A stretch of 64,000 bases of DNA, taken from assembly GCF_038050375.1 (NCBI RefSeq), contig NZ_CP150886.1, positions 4,567,318 through 4,631,317 of the forward strand, written 5' to 3'. This DNA is from Okeanomitos corallinicola TIOX110 (GTDB taxonomy: Bacteria > Cyanobacteriota > Cyanobacteriia > Cyanobacteriales > Nostocaceae). This document shows, in pieces, positions 1 to 9,939 of the stretch. Position 1 is the stretch's first letter, and each line of letters opens with the position of its first letter. A program made the translations under genes and the position numbers. The notes beneath the pieces are model-generated. The model saw nothing but the letters and a program-made list of their open reading frames with translations. It was not told where the DNA came from and did no database searches.

Positions 1-2
1 TT

Positions 3-146
3 CATGTACAAGGAAACATTTATCTTTACACTGAACGACAACCATGCCAAAGTTGTGAAGGCGTGATTAAACAATTCCAGGATAAGTTTGCAAATCTAAA
101 TTTAGAAGTCTTTTGGAATTATCCATATCCACCTGTTCAATCATAG
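3..146 (+). CDS. C-terminal end of a polymorphic-toxin deaminase (partial)
   Basis: Only the last 47 residues are in the window; the reading frame is open from the left edge to TAG at 144-146. The peptide carries YTERQPCQSCEGVIKQF, the P-C-x-x-C zinc-ligand segment of the cytidine-deaminase fold, followed by a long helix (FQDKF.NLNLEV). From family knowledge this TERxPCxSC...Q-F arrangement resembles the BURPS668_1122-type toxin deaminases found at the C-terminus of large secreted polymorphic toxins, which deaminate nucleic acid bases. The catalytic H-x-E and the delivery domains would lie to the left and are not seen. Position upstream of two unrecognised genes fits a toxin-immunity arrangement. 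Confident that it is a deaminase-fold end, less so for the exact family. Confidence 0.6.
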   Translation, partial: HVQGNIYLYTERQPCQSCEGVIKQFQDKFANLNLEVFWNYPYPPVQS

Positions 147-204
147 ACTCGAAACATTATATCAATAATCATCATATTGAAACAATTACAAGGATGTGAG
201 ACTT

Positions 205-1089
205 ATGGTATTAATAGTAAAAGAAGTTAGGAATCTAAAAACAGATTTATCACAACTGAATATACCGGAAAAAATTCAAATTTTGTTTAATAAAATTAAG
301 TTAGAACATTATGAAGAACTATATGAAGAAGACTCTGATGGTACAGTTTCATTGGAAGATACATTACAGGAAGTCTTAATATCACTGTCAGATAATAATG
401 AAAGCTTAACTCATCTTCGCTACCTCTGGATGACACTGATCTTAACTCTAGTTGTAGAGCCTACTTTAAAATACTATCAGCCCAAAAATTTGCTGCCAAA
501 ACATATTATTAATTTGATAGCGAATAGATTTATTACTATAATTAATAGTTCAATTAATAATACAAAACAATATGTTGGTGAATTTAGTACCGAAGAATTC
601 TTAAAAGCTATCTCAAGAAATCAGAGTTCTTCTATTGAGAAAGAAATAGCAAACTTTCAAATACTTGATGAAGCATTAGATGTTTTTTATAATGCAATTA
701 AAGTTATTAATTATGATCAGTCTTTACAATCTATTTTAAATATTTTAGATGATTGCTTAGAAGGTTATGCCATTTTCCCCGGTTCTTATGGTAGACGGGA
801 GTTGTTTGACTGGTGGTTATTCGATGTTGTCCCCGCTAGTTATAATTTATTACCTCCTAAAATATTTTATGTAGTTGAAGGAGTAAAAAATAAAGAAGAA
901 ATCAGATTCCGTCAAACTCAGTTGTTAGAAAAAATCAGTAAAGAAATCAGGTTTGCTCTACAAGAGTTAGCATCAAAGAAACACAATAATTACATTTTTT
1001 CCACTCCTAGTAAAATAAGTAGTAGATTATTTAAAAAGAGTAGTAAAATAGAATATCAATCAAAAATTCCTAAATTAGCCTATTCTTGA
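205..1089 (+). CDS. Uncharacterised protein, candidate immunity protein to the upstream deaminase
   Basis: I do not recognise a named family with certainty. The protein (294 residues from the ATG at 205) is largely helical, with an acidic stretch near residue 40 (EELYEEDSDG) and a conserved-looking core LDDCLEGYAIFPGSYGRR followed by FDWWLFDVVPASYNLLPP around residues 190-225, then a Lys/Ser-rich tail. I prefer ATG 205 over a GTG at 196, because AAGGA at 190-194 sits 10 bases before the ATG but abuts the GTG. It begins 58 bases after the toxin-deaminase stop, the usual place of an immunity gene in polymorphic-toxin loci. The immunity role is inference from position only. Confidence 0.55.
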   Translation: MVLIVKEVRNLKTDLSQLNIPEKIQILFNKIKLEHYEELYEEDSDGTVSLEDTLQEVLISLSDNNESLTHLRYLWMTLILTLVVEPTLKYYQPKNLLPKHIINLIANRFITIINSSINNTKQYVGEFSTEEFLKAISRNQSSSIEKEIANFQILDEALDVFYNAIKVINYDQSLQSILNILDDCLEGYAIFPGSYGRRELFDWWLFDVVPASYNLLPPKIFYVVEGVKNKEEIRFRQTQLLEKISKEIRFALQELASKKHNNYIFSTPSKISSRLFKKSSKIEYQSKIPKLAYS

Positions 1090-1111
1090 TAAGGAGTGAA
1101 AAATAGATTTT

Positions 1112-1516
1112 ATGAGCGAAAACCAAAATCAAAGCCAAGACTTAATTAGTGCATTGGTGAAATCTCTCCAAAATGACAATTTTGAAGAAGACGAAGAAGA
1201 AATTGCTACAGAAAAGGAAATTTATGGAGCAGAATATATAACCCAACTACAAACAGCTTGTCAAAGTTTCCTCAAAAAAGAGACTTTTCAAGTTGGACAA
1301 TTAGTTAAATGGAAAGCAAACCTGAAAAATCGCAAATTTCCATATCAACATCAACCAGCTATTGTTGTCGAAATACTCGATCAACCTATTATCAGTGATG
1401 ATGAATCTGGTAGTCCCTATTTTCGAGAAAACCTCGATATCATTTTAGGAATTTTGGCCGATGACAATACATTCCTAACCTTTCACTACGATAGTCGAAG
1501 ATTTGAGGCTTACTAA
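1112..1516 (+). CDS. Small acidic hypothetical protein
   Basis: 134 residues, no family recognised. The N-terminal third is low-complexity and very acidic (FEEDEEEIATEKE around residues 25-37); the rest looks like a compact beta-rich fold with FQVGQLVKWK and QPAIVVEIL, reminiscent of a small SH3-like barrel that handles a charged ligand. It follows the previous gene by 22 bases with AAGGAG at 1091-1096, so the two are probably co-transcribed. As third gene of a toxin locus it could be an accessory or a second immunity gene, but nothing in the sequence proves this. Confidence 0.5.
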   Translation: MSENQNQSQDLISALVKSLQNDNFEEDEEEIATEKEIYGAEYITQLQTACQSFLKKETFQVGQLVKWKANLKNRKFPYQHQPAIVVEILDQPIISDDESGSPYFRENLDIILGILADDNTFLTFHYDSRRFEAY

Positions 1517-2030
1517 ATCACAATCTATTAATCTAATTTACTATCAAATAAAATTATCAATTATATAATATGTTTTTATAAATTTTGCGCTTATTTACAT
1601 TTGATCGCGATTAAATTTTTATTTTATGCAACCAATTGTCAGGGAATCTCTACGGGGATCGCTAAGTATTAATTAAACCTTATCTCACTACAGCACCGCA
1701 TATATAATATAACCTTGTAAACAAGTGTTAAGAAATTCTTATTAAAAAATATTGCAATCCCTTGATTTCATTGCTAACGTGTGTATTGTCAACGTACTGG
1801 TAAAAGCTCGGATCAAAGAGAGGAAAAACCGATGCACTATATATGCCTTGCCAGTCAATAGTGATGACAAACCTTTTGTAGTAACGAGAAATTTCTACTT
1901 GATCAGCAATGGAGGGGTATTGCAAATAAGTCATAGAAAAATCTCGTGTAAATAGAATTACCATTCATCGTCTGACCTGGAGATAGTCAAAAAAAGACAG
2001 GAAAGGCGGAAAATTTGGAGGTGAAAACCG
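1517..2030. other. AT-rich intergenic region upstream of the SDR gene
   Basis: About 510 bases without a convincing gene. Short open frames exist on both strands between 1728 and 1964, but they lack recognisable protein features and a good ribosome site. The only clear signal is a strong Shine-Dalgarno GGAGGTG at 2017-2023 serving the downstream gene. A promoter for that gene must lie here but I cannot place it. Confidence 0.5.
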
Positions 2031-2828
2031 ATGAAGATTCAAGGTAAAGTTGCTCTGATCACAGGTGCTTCCCGTGGAATTGGGAGAGCGATCGCACTAG
2101 AATTAGCCCAGCAAGGAATGAAGAGATTAATATTAGTAGCACGCGATCGCCAAAAATTAGCCCAAGTAGCCCAAGAAATAGAACAACTGGGAACAGAAAC
2201 CACCATCATCACCCTAGACCTCACCCAACCAGTCAGCGTCAATATTGCGATCGCCCAACTGTGGCGCAACTATGGACCGATTCATTTACTCATCAACTGT
2301 GCCGGAGTTGCACACCAAAACTCATTTCTGCAAACCAAACTACCCCAAGTCCAAGAAGAACTTTCCGTCAATTTATTGGGGATGTACACCCTCACCAACC
2401 TGATCGCGCGACGCATGGCCAGCCAAAAACAGGGAACTATCGTCAACGTTTCCAGCCTGATGGGAAAAGTCGCAGCGCCAACAATGTCCACCTACTCAGC
2501 TACCAAATTTGCAATTTTAGGATTTACCCAAGCTTTACGCAGGGAACTAGCAGAACACAACATCCGCGTTGTTGCCCTACTTCCTACCCTGACAGACACA
2601 GACATGGTGCGAGACATTAAACTATTTCGTGGAGTCACCCCCATGACACCCGAACAAGTAGCTAAAGCACTAATCACAGGACTGGAAAAAGACAAATCAG
2701 AAATCCTAGTGGGTTGGCAATCTCATCTAGCCGTCTGGTGTCAAAACCTTGCCCCTTGGTTACTAGAAATTATCTTACAACTAGCCGCACCACAAAAACA
2801 ACAAAAACCCGCATATTTTAGGAGTTAG
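2031..2828 (+). CDS. Short-chain dehydrogenase/reductase (SDR)
   Basis: 265 residues, standard classical SDR length. The NAD(P)-binding TGASRGIGRA motif is at residues 11-20, NCAG at about 89-92, a catalytic serine in VNVSSLMG near 140, and the YSATK catalytic Tyr/Lys pair near 155-159. An Arg-rich segment after the glycine motif (VARDRQK) hints at NADP preference. A GGAGGTG ribosome site 7 bases upstream fixes the ATG. The substrate cannot be read from sequence; SDRs of this type reduce 3-oxoacyl or other keto substrates. It stands alone upstream of eno. Confidence 0.9.
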   Translation: MKIQGKVALITGASRGIGRAIALELAQQGMKRLILVARDRQKLAQVAQEIEQLGTETTIITLDLTQPVSVNIAIAQLWRNYGPIHLLINCAGVAHQNSFLQTKLPQVQEELSVNLLGMYTLTNLIARRMASQKQGTIVNVSSLMGKVAAPTMSTYSATKFAILGFTQALRRELAEHNIRVVALLPTLTDTDMVRDIKLFRGVTPMTPEQVAKALITGLEKDKSEILVGWQSHLAVWCQNLAPWLLEIILQLAAPQKQQKPAYFRS

Positions 2829-3034
2829 GGAATAGGGAGAGGGGGTGAGGGGGAGAAAAATTAGTTCTTTATTCTTCTGAATTCTTCTGACTCCCTCAAC
2901 TCCTCGATCTCCTGATACTGGAAATCTTCTTTAATATCCATCTATTTTGCCCCAGAAACACATAAACTAGCGGTTGGTTCAGGACTTGAAAAGTCTTCAA
3001 CCTCCCTGAAACACGATAGAGATAGAAGGAGTAA

Positions 3035-4330
<1,296 letters not shown>

Positions 4331-4333
4331 AAA

Positions 4334-4422
4334 CAGGTGACAGGTGACAGGTGACTGGGGATTGGTGATTGAAACACATTTTTTCTATTACCCATGCCCA
4401 ATGCCCCATGCCCCATGCCCAA
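4334..4422. repeat. STRR-type heptanucleotide repeats between eno and argC
   Basis: Three tandem CAGGTGA units at 4334-4355, a degenerate GGTGATTG stretch to about 4371, then CCCATGC/CCCAATGC units at 4391-4422. These short tandemly repeated repetitive sequences are typical of heterocystous cyanobacteria. They fill the space between the two convergent genes, starting 4 bases after the eno stop and ending 2 bases before the argC stop. Confidence 0.85.
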
Positions 4423-4423
4423 T

Positions 4424-5482
4424 TTATGGATAAAACCCAACTTTGGGTAAACCTAAACTTTCATCCCAACCCATCATGATGTTCATACATTGTATGGCTT
4501 GTCCCGCTTGACCTTTAATCAGGTTATCAATGGCTGACATGACAATAACTCTTCCTGTTCTGGGATCAACTTCTATACCTATATAGCAGGAGTTGCTTCC
4601 ACAAGCCCATTTTGTTTGGGGATATGTGCCACTATTACAGATTTTTACCCAAGGGGAATTACGGTAAAATGCTGTATAAATTGTAATCAAGTCATCACGC
4701 ACTAAACCGGGATCTCTGAGGGTAGCGTAAACGGTGGCTAATATTCCCCTTACCATTGGGATCAAATGGGGTGTAAATTGGACTTTCACCTCATGTCCGG
4801 CTAAATCACTGCAAATTTGCTCGATTTCTGGGGTGTGGCGGTGACGGGCGACGTTATAAGCACCCAGAGAGTTATCTGCTTCTGCTAACAACAGGTTAAT
4901 TTTTCCTTGTCTACCACCACCAGATGTACCAGATTTAGCATCAATGATGGCTGTTTCTGGGATAATTAATCCTTGTTTTAAAAGGGGAGATAGTGCTAGT
5001 AAGCTGGCTGTGGGATAACAACCAGGACAACCGATCAAATTTGATTCGGCAATGCGATCGCGGTATAGTTCTGGTAAACCATAAACTGCTGTTTCGGCAA
5101 CGCTTTGATCCTTCCTTTCTGTACCATACCAAGTTGTGTAAGTTTTTAAGTCACTGAAACGATAATCAGCACTCAAATCTAATACTTTACAGCCTTTTTC
5201 TATAAGTTTAGGAGCAATATCACAGGCTAAACCGTTGGGTAAAGATAGAAATACTATTTCACATCTACTAGCGATGAGTTCTGAATCTACCGCTTCAATT
5301 TTTAAGTTAACTATATTCCCCAAATGGGGATAGAGATCAGCGAATGTTTTACCAGCGCTGCTTTCACCACCTAAATATACTACTTCAATTTCTGGATGAT
5401 CCATCAGGAGTCTGACTAGTTGCACTCCGCCATAACCTGACGCGCCAACTATTCCGACTGGTACGCGTCTTAAATTACCCAT
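4424..5482 (-). CDS. argC: N-acetyl-gamma-glutamyl-phosphate reductase
   Basis: Third step of arginine synthesis: NADPH-dependent reduction of N-acetylglutamyl-5-phosphate to the semialdehyde. 352 residues, family length. [17 protein letters not shown] at residues 9-25 is the nucleotide-binding glycine motif. The catalytic cysteine lies in [15 protein letters not shown] near residue 152. KSGTSGGGR and the histidine-rich [11 protein letters not shown] segment are further family markers. It is monocistronic here, transcribed leftward toward eno. Confidence 0.97.
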   Translation of the reverse strand: MGNLRRVPVGIVGASGYGGVQLVRLLMDHPEIEVVYLGGESSAGKTFADLYPHLGNIVNLKIEAVDSELIASRCEIVFLSLPNGLACDIAPKLIEKGCKVLDLSADYRFSDLKTYTTWYGTERKDQSVAETAVYGLPELYRDRIAESNLIGCPGCYPTASLLALSPLLKQGLIIPETAIIDAKSGTSGGGRQGKINLLLAEADNSLGAYNVARHRHTPEIEQICSDLAGHEVKVQFTPHLIPMVRGILATVYATLRDPGLVRDDLITIYTAFYRNSPWVKICNSGTYPQTKWACGSNSCYIGIEVDPRTGRVIVMSAIDNLIKGQAGQAIQCMNIMMGWDESLGLPKVGFYP

Positions 5483-5713
5483 GTTCTCAAATCCTTATCC
5501 GCTTTTGTTAATTTACTTTCAGCTATCAACAATCAAGCTTTTAGCTCATCGGTGACAACATATTATTATTGAACTTTCGCTGCATTGTATAGCAAAGATG
5601 GTCTTTTAACTTAAATATCCTCAATTGTCATTGGGCATTGGGGAAATATATTTACCAAAAATCACACTTATAGTGTGTAGAAAATCAACTCCTGTAAAGA
5701 TTATGTTTTCTAT

Positions 5714-5935
5714 GTGACAGAAAATAATCAACTGCGAAAATTTGGTGAACACATTCGCACCATCAGAAAAGCTCAAGGTCTTTCACAAGAACAGTTAGCA
5801 GAACTATCTGGACTACATCGCAACTACATCGGTGGTGTGGAACGTGGTGAAAGAAACTTAGCTTTATTAAACATTATTCGTATTGCTCACGCCTTGGGAA
5901 TGTCACCCAGTGAGTTATTAAAAGGTTTAGATTAA
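5714..5935 (+). CDS. XRE-family helix-turn-helix regulator (restriction controller-like)
   Basis: 73 residues consisting of one HTH_3 domain: FGEHIRTIRKAQGLSQEQLA then ELSGLHRNYIGGVERGERN, ending MSPSELLKGLD. This size and the recognition-helix pattern LHRNYIGGVERG match the controller (C) proteins of type II restriction-modification systems. The start is GTG 5714. Three bases after its stop begins a truncated gene that looks like a restriction endonuclease, which strengthens the controller reading. It may now be an orphan regulator because the partner is damaged. Confidence 0.8.
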   Translation: MTENNQLRKFGEHIRTIRKAQGLSQEQLAELSGLHRNYIGGVERGERNLALLNIIRIAHALGMSPSELLKGLD

Positions 5936-5938
5936 AAA

Positions 5939-6331
5939 ATGGTATCTCCTTATTTTGGTATTCCTGTTGAAAAGTGGGCAGATAAAACCAAAGAACTTAT
6001 AGAACAACATCCGTTAGATGTTAATGAAATATATGAAATTGTCATTAGCGTATGGGAGGAAATATTTGCATCTAGTATTACCAGTCGCGGATATAAAATA
6101 GGAAAAGATATATTTCCAAGTCCACAAATTATTGGTTATTTACTACATGAATTAATTCCCTTAGAGTTATCTAGTAGATATCCTCAACTATGGCGACGTG
6201 AAGAGAACGCCAAAGAAAAAGATTTAGTTTATAAGTACCTGGGCAAAATTAATTGCACATTTAGGAAAACAATAGAAATCTCTGTATCTCTTGTCTGTCA
6301 CCTGTCACCTGTCACCTGTCACCTTCCCTAA
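5939..6331 (+). pseudogene. Truncated type II restriction endonuclease, N-terminal part
   Basis: The frame encodes 130 residues. The first about 100 look like a folded N-terminal domain (SPYFGIPVEKWADKTKELI, then HELIPLELSSRYPQLWRREE) ending in AKEKDLVY, which resembles the first acidic residue of a PD-(D/E)XK nuclease site. The expected E-x-K strand never appears: the sequence switches to unrelated residues, and the last 12 residues are the translation of CTGTCAC heptamers. From memory the N-terminus resembles the ScaI-type endonuclease family, unverified. Its position directly behind a controller-like XRE gene supports a dead restriction-modification locus. No methyltransferase lies next to it. 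Confidence 0.6.
6295..6324. repeat. CTGTCAC heptamer repeat at the end of the truncated endonuclease gene
   Basis: Four tandem CTGTCAC units. They form the 3' end of the disrupted endonuclease frame, so they sit at or near the truncation point. Confidence 0.85.
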
Positions 6332-6403
6332 ATATGAAATTTATTTTGCACGACTACTTATACCAGATCCTATCTAGTTCAATTATTACGAATTACAAAT
6401 AAT

Positions 6404-6949
6404 TTATTCTTGCCAATGCTTTGGCTGGCCTAATGACTTGGAAACATGGACTATACCTTTAACAGTGCCAATAACTCCTGGTGTTAATTCACAAACCATC
6501 CAAGCATCTGCGTGTTCTTCAGGGATGGGATAAAGAGCTTCAAAGCCAAGAATACCTGCGGTTTTAAACCCATGCTTTGGGTAGTAACTGGGATGACCTA
6601 ACACGAAAACTAAATCTACCCCAGATTTTTTTAACTGTTTTAACCCCTCTTGAATCATTCGGCTACCGATACTTTGACTTTGAAGAGCGGTGCAAATTGC
6701 CAATGGCGCAAGTATTTGAATTGTTACCTGATCATTTTCAGGCTCAAGGTAAGCTTTTGTAAATAGAATGTGACCAATCACCTGTCCATCTATTTCAGCT
6801 ACTAAAGATAGAACAGGCTTTGCTGTTTCGTCATCAAGTAACTGGTTGACAAGTTCCGCTATTTCATCACCTTTATCTTTGCCAAAGGCATCTATATAAA
6901 CATTAGTAATTTTAGGTCGGTCAGATTCTGTAGAATGCCTGATGTTCAA
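6404..6949 (-). CDS. GNAT-family N-acetyltransferase
   Basis: 181 residues with a full GNAT domain, like the YhbS group of predicted acetyltransferases. An N-terminal MNIRHSTESDRPKI start is followed by the strand EIDGQVIGHILF, then LAPLAICTALQSQSIGSRMI carrying the acetyl-CoA pyrophosphate-binding Q-x-x-G-x-G/S pattern, and VLGHPSYYPKHGFK, the C-terminal HPxYYxxxGF signature of the YhbS group. The substrate is unknown. It is divergent from ribBA with about 150 bases between. Confidence 0.9.
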   Translation of the reverse strand: MNIRHSTESDRPKITNVYIDAFGKDKGDEIAELVNQLLDDETAKPVLSLVAEIDGQVIGHILFTKAYLEPENDQVTIQILAPLAICTALQSQSIGSRMIQEGLKQLKKSGVDLVFVLGHPSYYPKHGFKTAGILGFEALYPIPEEHADAWMVCELTPGVIGTVKGIVHVSKSLGQPKHWQE

Positions 6950-7100
6950 GATTAACTCCTGTTAAGGTTACTCACTTACTGGATAGGCAACGATCAGTTT
7001 ATTGATTTGAGAGTAGCAGAATCTTTAGTTCCGATAAACAGGCTACAATTTAAAATAAGAAATTGTTAAAAAAATTTACGTTTGTAGCTGGAAATTCTCT

Positions 7101-8774
7101 GTGTCACAGCCTAATAATAACCAAACCTTTAAATTTGATTCGATTGATGCCGCTTTAGCTGACCTGAAAGCGGGTCGTTCCATCGTGGTAGTAGATGACG
7201 AAAACCGCGAAAATGAAGGGGATTTAATTTGTGCCGCCCAATTTGCCACCCCGGACATGATTAATTTTATGGCGGTGGAAGCTAGGGGGTTGATTTGTTT
7301 AGCCATGACTGGCGATCGCCTAGATGAATTAGACTTACCATTAATGGTGAGTAATATTACAGATACCAACCAAACCGCTTTTACTGTCAGCATTGATGCT
7401 GGGCCTAATCTAGGAGTAACCACAGGTATCTCAGCAGAAGATCGCTCTCGTACTATTCAGGTAGCTCTTAATCAAGTCACAAAACCAGAAGATTTGCGTC
7501 GTCCTGGACATATTTTCCCCATTCGGGCTAAAGCTGGTGGTGTTTTAAAACGAGCCGGACATACAGAAGCTGCGGTAGATTTAGCCAGATTAGCCGGACT
7601 ATACCCTGCTGGTGTGATTTGTGAAATTCAAAATCCCGATGGTTCAATGGCCAGATTACAGCAGTTAGTTGAATATGCCAAAGTCCATAACCTGAAAATT
7701 ATCAGCATTGCAGATTTAATTAGTTATCGTCTGCAAAATGATCGCCTGGTCTATCGAGAAATTGTGACTAAACTACCGAGTGAATTTGGTCAATTTGATA
7801 TTTATGGCTACCGTCACACCTTAGACAACTCAGATCATGTTGCCATTGTCAAGGGTGATCCAGCTAAATTCGGTGATGAACCTGTGATGGTGCGGATGCA
7901 CTCAGAATGTTTAACTGGCGATGCTTTGGGATCTTTGCGTTGTGATTGTCGAATGCAATTAAAAGCAGCATTAAAAATGATTGAAAATGCTGGTCAAGGT
8001 GTCGTTGTTTACCTGCGTCAAGAAGGAAGAGGAATCGGTTTGATTAACAAGCTCAAAGCCTATTCTCTGCAAGATATGGGATTGGATACAGTAGAAGCAA
8101 ATGAACGTTTAGGTTTTCCGGCTGATTTGCGTGATTATGGCATGGGGGCGCAAATTCTCATGGATTTGGGTGTTAAAAAAATACGTCTGATTACCAATAA
8201 TCCTCGTAAAATTGCTGGGGTAAAGGGCTATGGTTTAGAAGTTGTAGATCGTGTTCCTTTGTTGATAGAAGCTAATGATTTCAACTCTTATTACCTAGCT
8301 ACTAAAGCCAAGAAGTTAGGGCATATGTTGTTACAAACTTATCTGGTGACAGTAGCATTAGACTGGGAAGATGAACCAGAGTCAGTGACAAAACGTTATG
8401 AACGTTTAGAGAAAATAAGATACTTAGCAAAAACTAATCATTTACTATTACAGGAAGAAGCTAGACCATTAGGAACTGCTTTATTTGACAAACCATCTTT
8501 AACCGTACATTTAGGTTTTGATCAAGCTAATGTTGCTGATGCTAATTGGTATCAACAAAAAGGTCATCCTTACCTGCAAGCTATTGGGCAAATTTTGGAT
8601 AATTTACTAGATTTACCTTATGTGCATAAATTGGAATTTCTAGTTTCGTCGGGTAATGATCCTCTGAGTAATTTACAAGTACAATTAGATCGCCAATCAT
8701 TTACTGCTGATGTGTTACCTTCATCATTAGGCGATCGCTTGCAGACACAGCAGATTTATAGTTTTAATAAGTAA
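7101..8774 (+). CDS. ribBA: Bifunctional 3,4-dihydroxy-2-butanone-4-phosphate synthase / GTP cyclohydrolase II
   Basis: Provides both precursors of the riboflavin pathway. Residues 1 to about 205 form the DHBP synthase domain, with DDENRENEGDLICAAQ near residues 35-50 and RPGHIFPIRA. Residues about 205-410 are GTP cyclohydrolase II, with zinc-binding HSECLTGDALGSLRCDC and RQEGRGIGL. About 150 further residues form the C-terminal extension usual in cyanobacterial RibBA (557 residues in total). The start is GTG 7101; no ATG fits the N-terminus. I looked for an FMN riboswitch upstream and saw none. A strong terminator follows. Confidence 0.96.
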   Translation: MSQPNNNQTFKFDSIDAALADLKAGRSIVVVDDENRENEGDLICAAQFATPDMINFMAVEARGLICLAMTGDRLDELDLPLMVSNITDTNQTAFTVSIDAGPNLGVTTGISAEDRSRTIQVALNQVTKPEDLRRPGHIFPIRAKAGGVLKRAGHTEAAVDLARLAGLYPAGVICEIQNPDGSMARLQQLVEYAKVHNLKIISIADLISYRLQNDRLVYREIVTKLPSEFGQFDIYGYRHTLDNSDHVAIVKGDPAKFGDEPVMVRMHSECLTGDALGSLRCDCRMQLKAALKMIENAGQGVVVYLRQEGRGIGLINKLKAYSLQDMGLDTVEANERLGFPADLRDYGMGAQILMDLGVKKIRLITNNPRKIAGVKGYGLEVVDRVPLLIEANDFNSYYLATKAKKLGHMLLQTYLVTVALDWEDEPESVTKRYERLEKIRYLAKTNHLLLQEEARPLGTALFDKPSLTVHLGFDQANVADANWYQQKGHPYLQAIGQILDNLLDLPYVHKLEFLVSSGNDPLSNLQVQLDRQSFTADVLPSSLGDRLQTQQIYSFNK

Positions 8775-8791
8775 AATTTGTTGTATTCTCA

Positions 8792-8830
8792 AAATAGCTC
8801 TGGTTTCATTCCTAGAGCTATTTATTTTTA
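8792..8830 (+). terminator. Rho-independent terminator of ribBA
   Basis: A perfect 10-bp stem, AAATAGCTCT (8792-8801) pairing with AGAGCTATTT (8814-8823), with a 12-base loop, followed by a T-rich run. Confidence 0.85.
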
Positions 8831-9146
8831 TTTTATTTTATTTTATTTATTTTTTCTGTATGCTGAAGTCAAACTACAAATAATATCATGTCATATATAA
8901 TGCTTATCCTTTTAAAAATGAGGCGTTGCAAAATCATGGAATAATTTAGTTCCATTTGAACAACTTTTCAAAGAGTTCGATTACCAAACAATGCCATATT
9001 TATGTAACGCCCAAAATTTCCAACCCATATACTTTGCCTTAATTCAAAGTTATTACTTCTAAATTTTCTTAAATTTTAAGAAGCAGATCAGCAAAATTTG
9101 AATTGTTTAGCGTTGGAGTTGAATATAGTTACTTATCTGTAGATTA
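8831..9146. other. AT-rich intergenic region with one half of a 21-bp direct repeat
   Basis: No gene seen. After a (TTTTA)n tract, the segment GTTGCAAAATCATGGAATAA begins at 8925 and recurs with 3 mismatches at 9673-9693 on the other side of the TerB-like gene. A GGCGTTGCA...TGTAACGCC pair at about 8922-9006 looks like the eroded ends of a small element. I cannot assign it to a known family. Confidence 0.4.
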
Positions 9147-9629
9147 TTAATAAGGGCTTTTCTCCGGATATAGGAGCCTAACACGCTTTTGCTGTAATAC
9201 TAATTCTTCTTCGTGTAGTTGCTCTAACTGCTCTACTATCTCTTCTTTTACCCCTATAATAGAAGCCAGTTGTCGAATTTTTTTCTTTTCCTGTTCATGA
9301 AGTTCTCCATCAGCAGCAGAAGCTCTAATTGCTGTGAGAAGTAAATCTCTTTGTGCGATAGATACTTGAGGAGAGCGAGCAATTACCTCTTTTATATCTT
9401 CATCTGCTTCGTATGCTTTTAGCTCTTCAATTACCCAGTCTGCTACTCCCCAGGATGCACAGAATCCAATAGCCCAATCTTTTTCTTTGCTTGAGAGAAC
9501 TCCATCTCCTTTAGCGCAACATAAAACTGATTTCATATAAATGCAACAATCCTCATCTGTAGGGATCTCGCTAAATCCAAAAAACCAATTAAATATCCAA
9601 GATTGACCAAGTTTTTTGATGTCTGACAT
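9147..9629 (-). CDS. TerB-like (tellurite-resistance family) helical protein
   Basis: 160 residues. The central region has the TerB-type metal-binding helices: CAKGDGVLSSKEKDWAIGF near residues 38-56 and ASAADGELHEQEKKKIRQLA near 108-127, each with the A-x-D-G-x-h...E pattern. The N-terminal WIFNWFFGF segment is hydrophobic and aromatic and could touch a membrane. TerB domains are stress- or membrane-associated adaptors; the precise role here is unknown. It stands alone, flanked by an imperfect 21-bp direct repeat. Confidence 0.75.
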   Translation of the reverse strand: MSDIKKLGQSWIFNWFFGFSEIPTDEDCCIYMKSVLCCAKGDGVLSSKEKDWAIGFCASWGVADWVIEELKAYEADEDIKEVIARSPQVSIAQRDLLLTAIRASAADGELHEQEKKKIRQLASIIGVKEEIVEQLEQLHEEELVLQQKRVRLLYPEKSPY

Positions 9630-9939
9630 GAATTTTCCTTCTATTTACTAACTTTTGTTTGTTGATTCCCGGGTTGCAACACGATGGAATAATATCATTA
9701 CTAAAGCAAAAACACAAGAACAGTTTAGATATTTAAGATAATTAACAAAAAATATCTTAACCTATAAAAATTTACTAGCAAAAATCCCGATATGAAACAT
9801 ATATTAAGCAATTATTCAAAATAATTATCCAGATATCAAGTCTACTCAAATTTTGCACTATTCCGTACAAAACCAGATAATCTCAAAAGATGCGCCATCA
9901 GACTACCTTATTTTTAAAAGACCAATTACCAATTACCAA
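9630..9939. other. Intergenic region upstream of the TerB-like gene
   Basis: About 310 bases. It holds the second copy of the 21-bp repeat at 9673-9693 and, at 9919-9950, CCAATTA-type heptamers that run into the 3' end of the amidase gene. No gene or clear promoter found. Confidence 0.4.

Noticed and set aside
1728-1964. Overlapping short ORFs on both strands (1728-1964 minus, 1752-1955 plus)
   Set aside because: No recognisable domain, no start signal, and they lie antisense to each other in an AT-rich spacer.
6950-7100. Possible FMN riboswitch upstream of ribBA
   Set aside because: The leader is only about 150 bases and lacks the conserved RFN segments.
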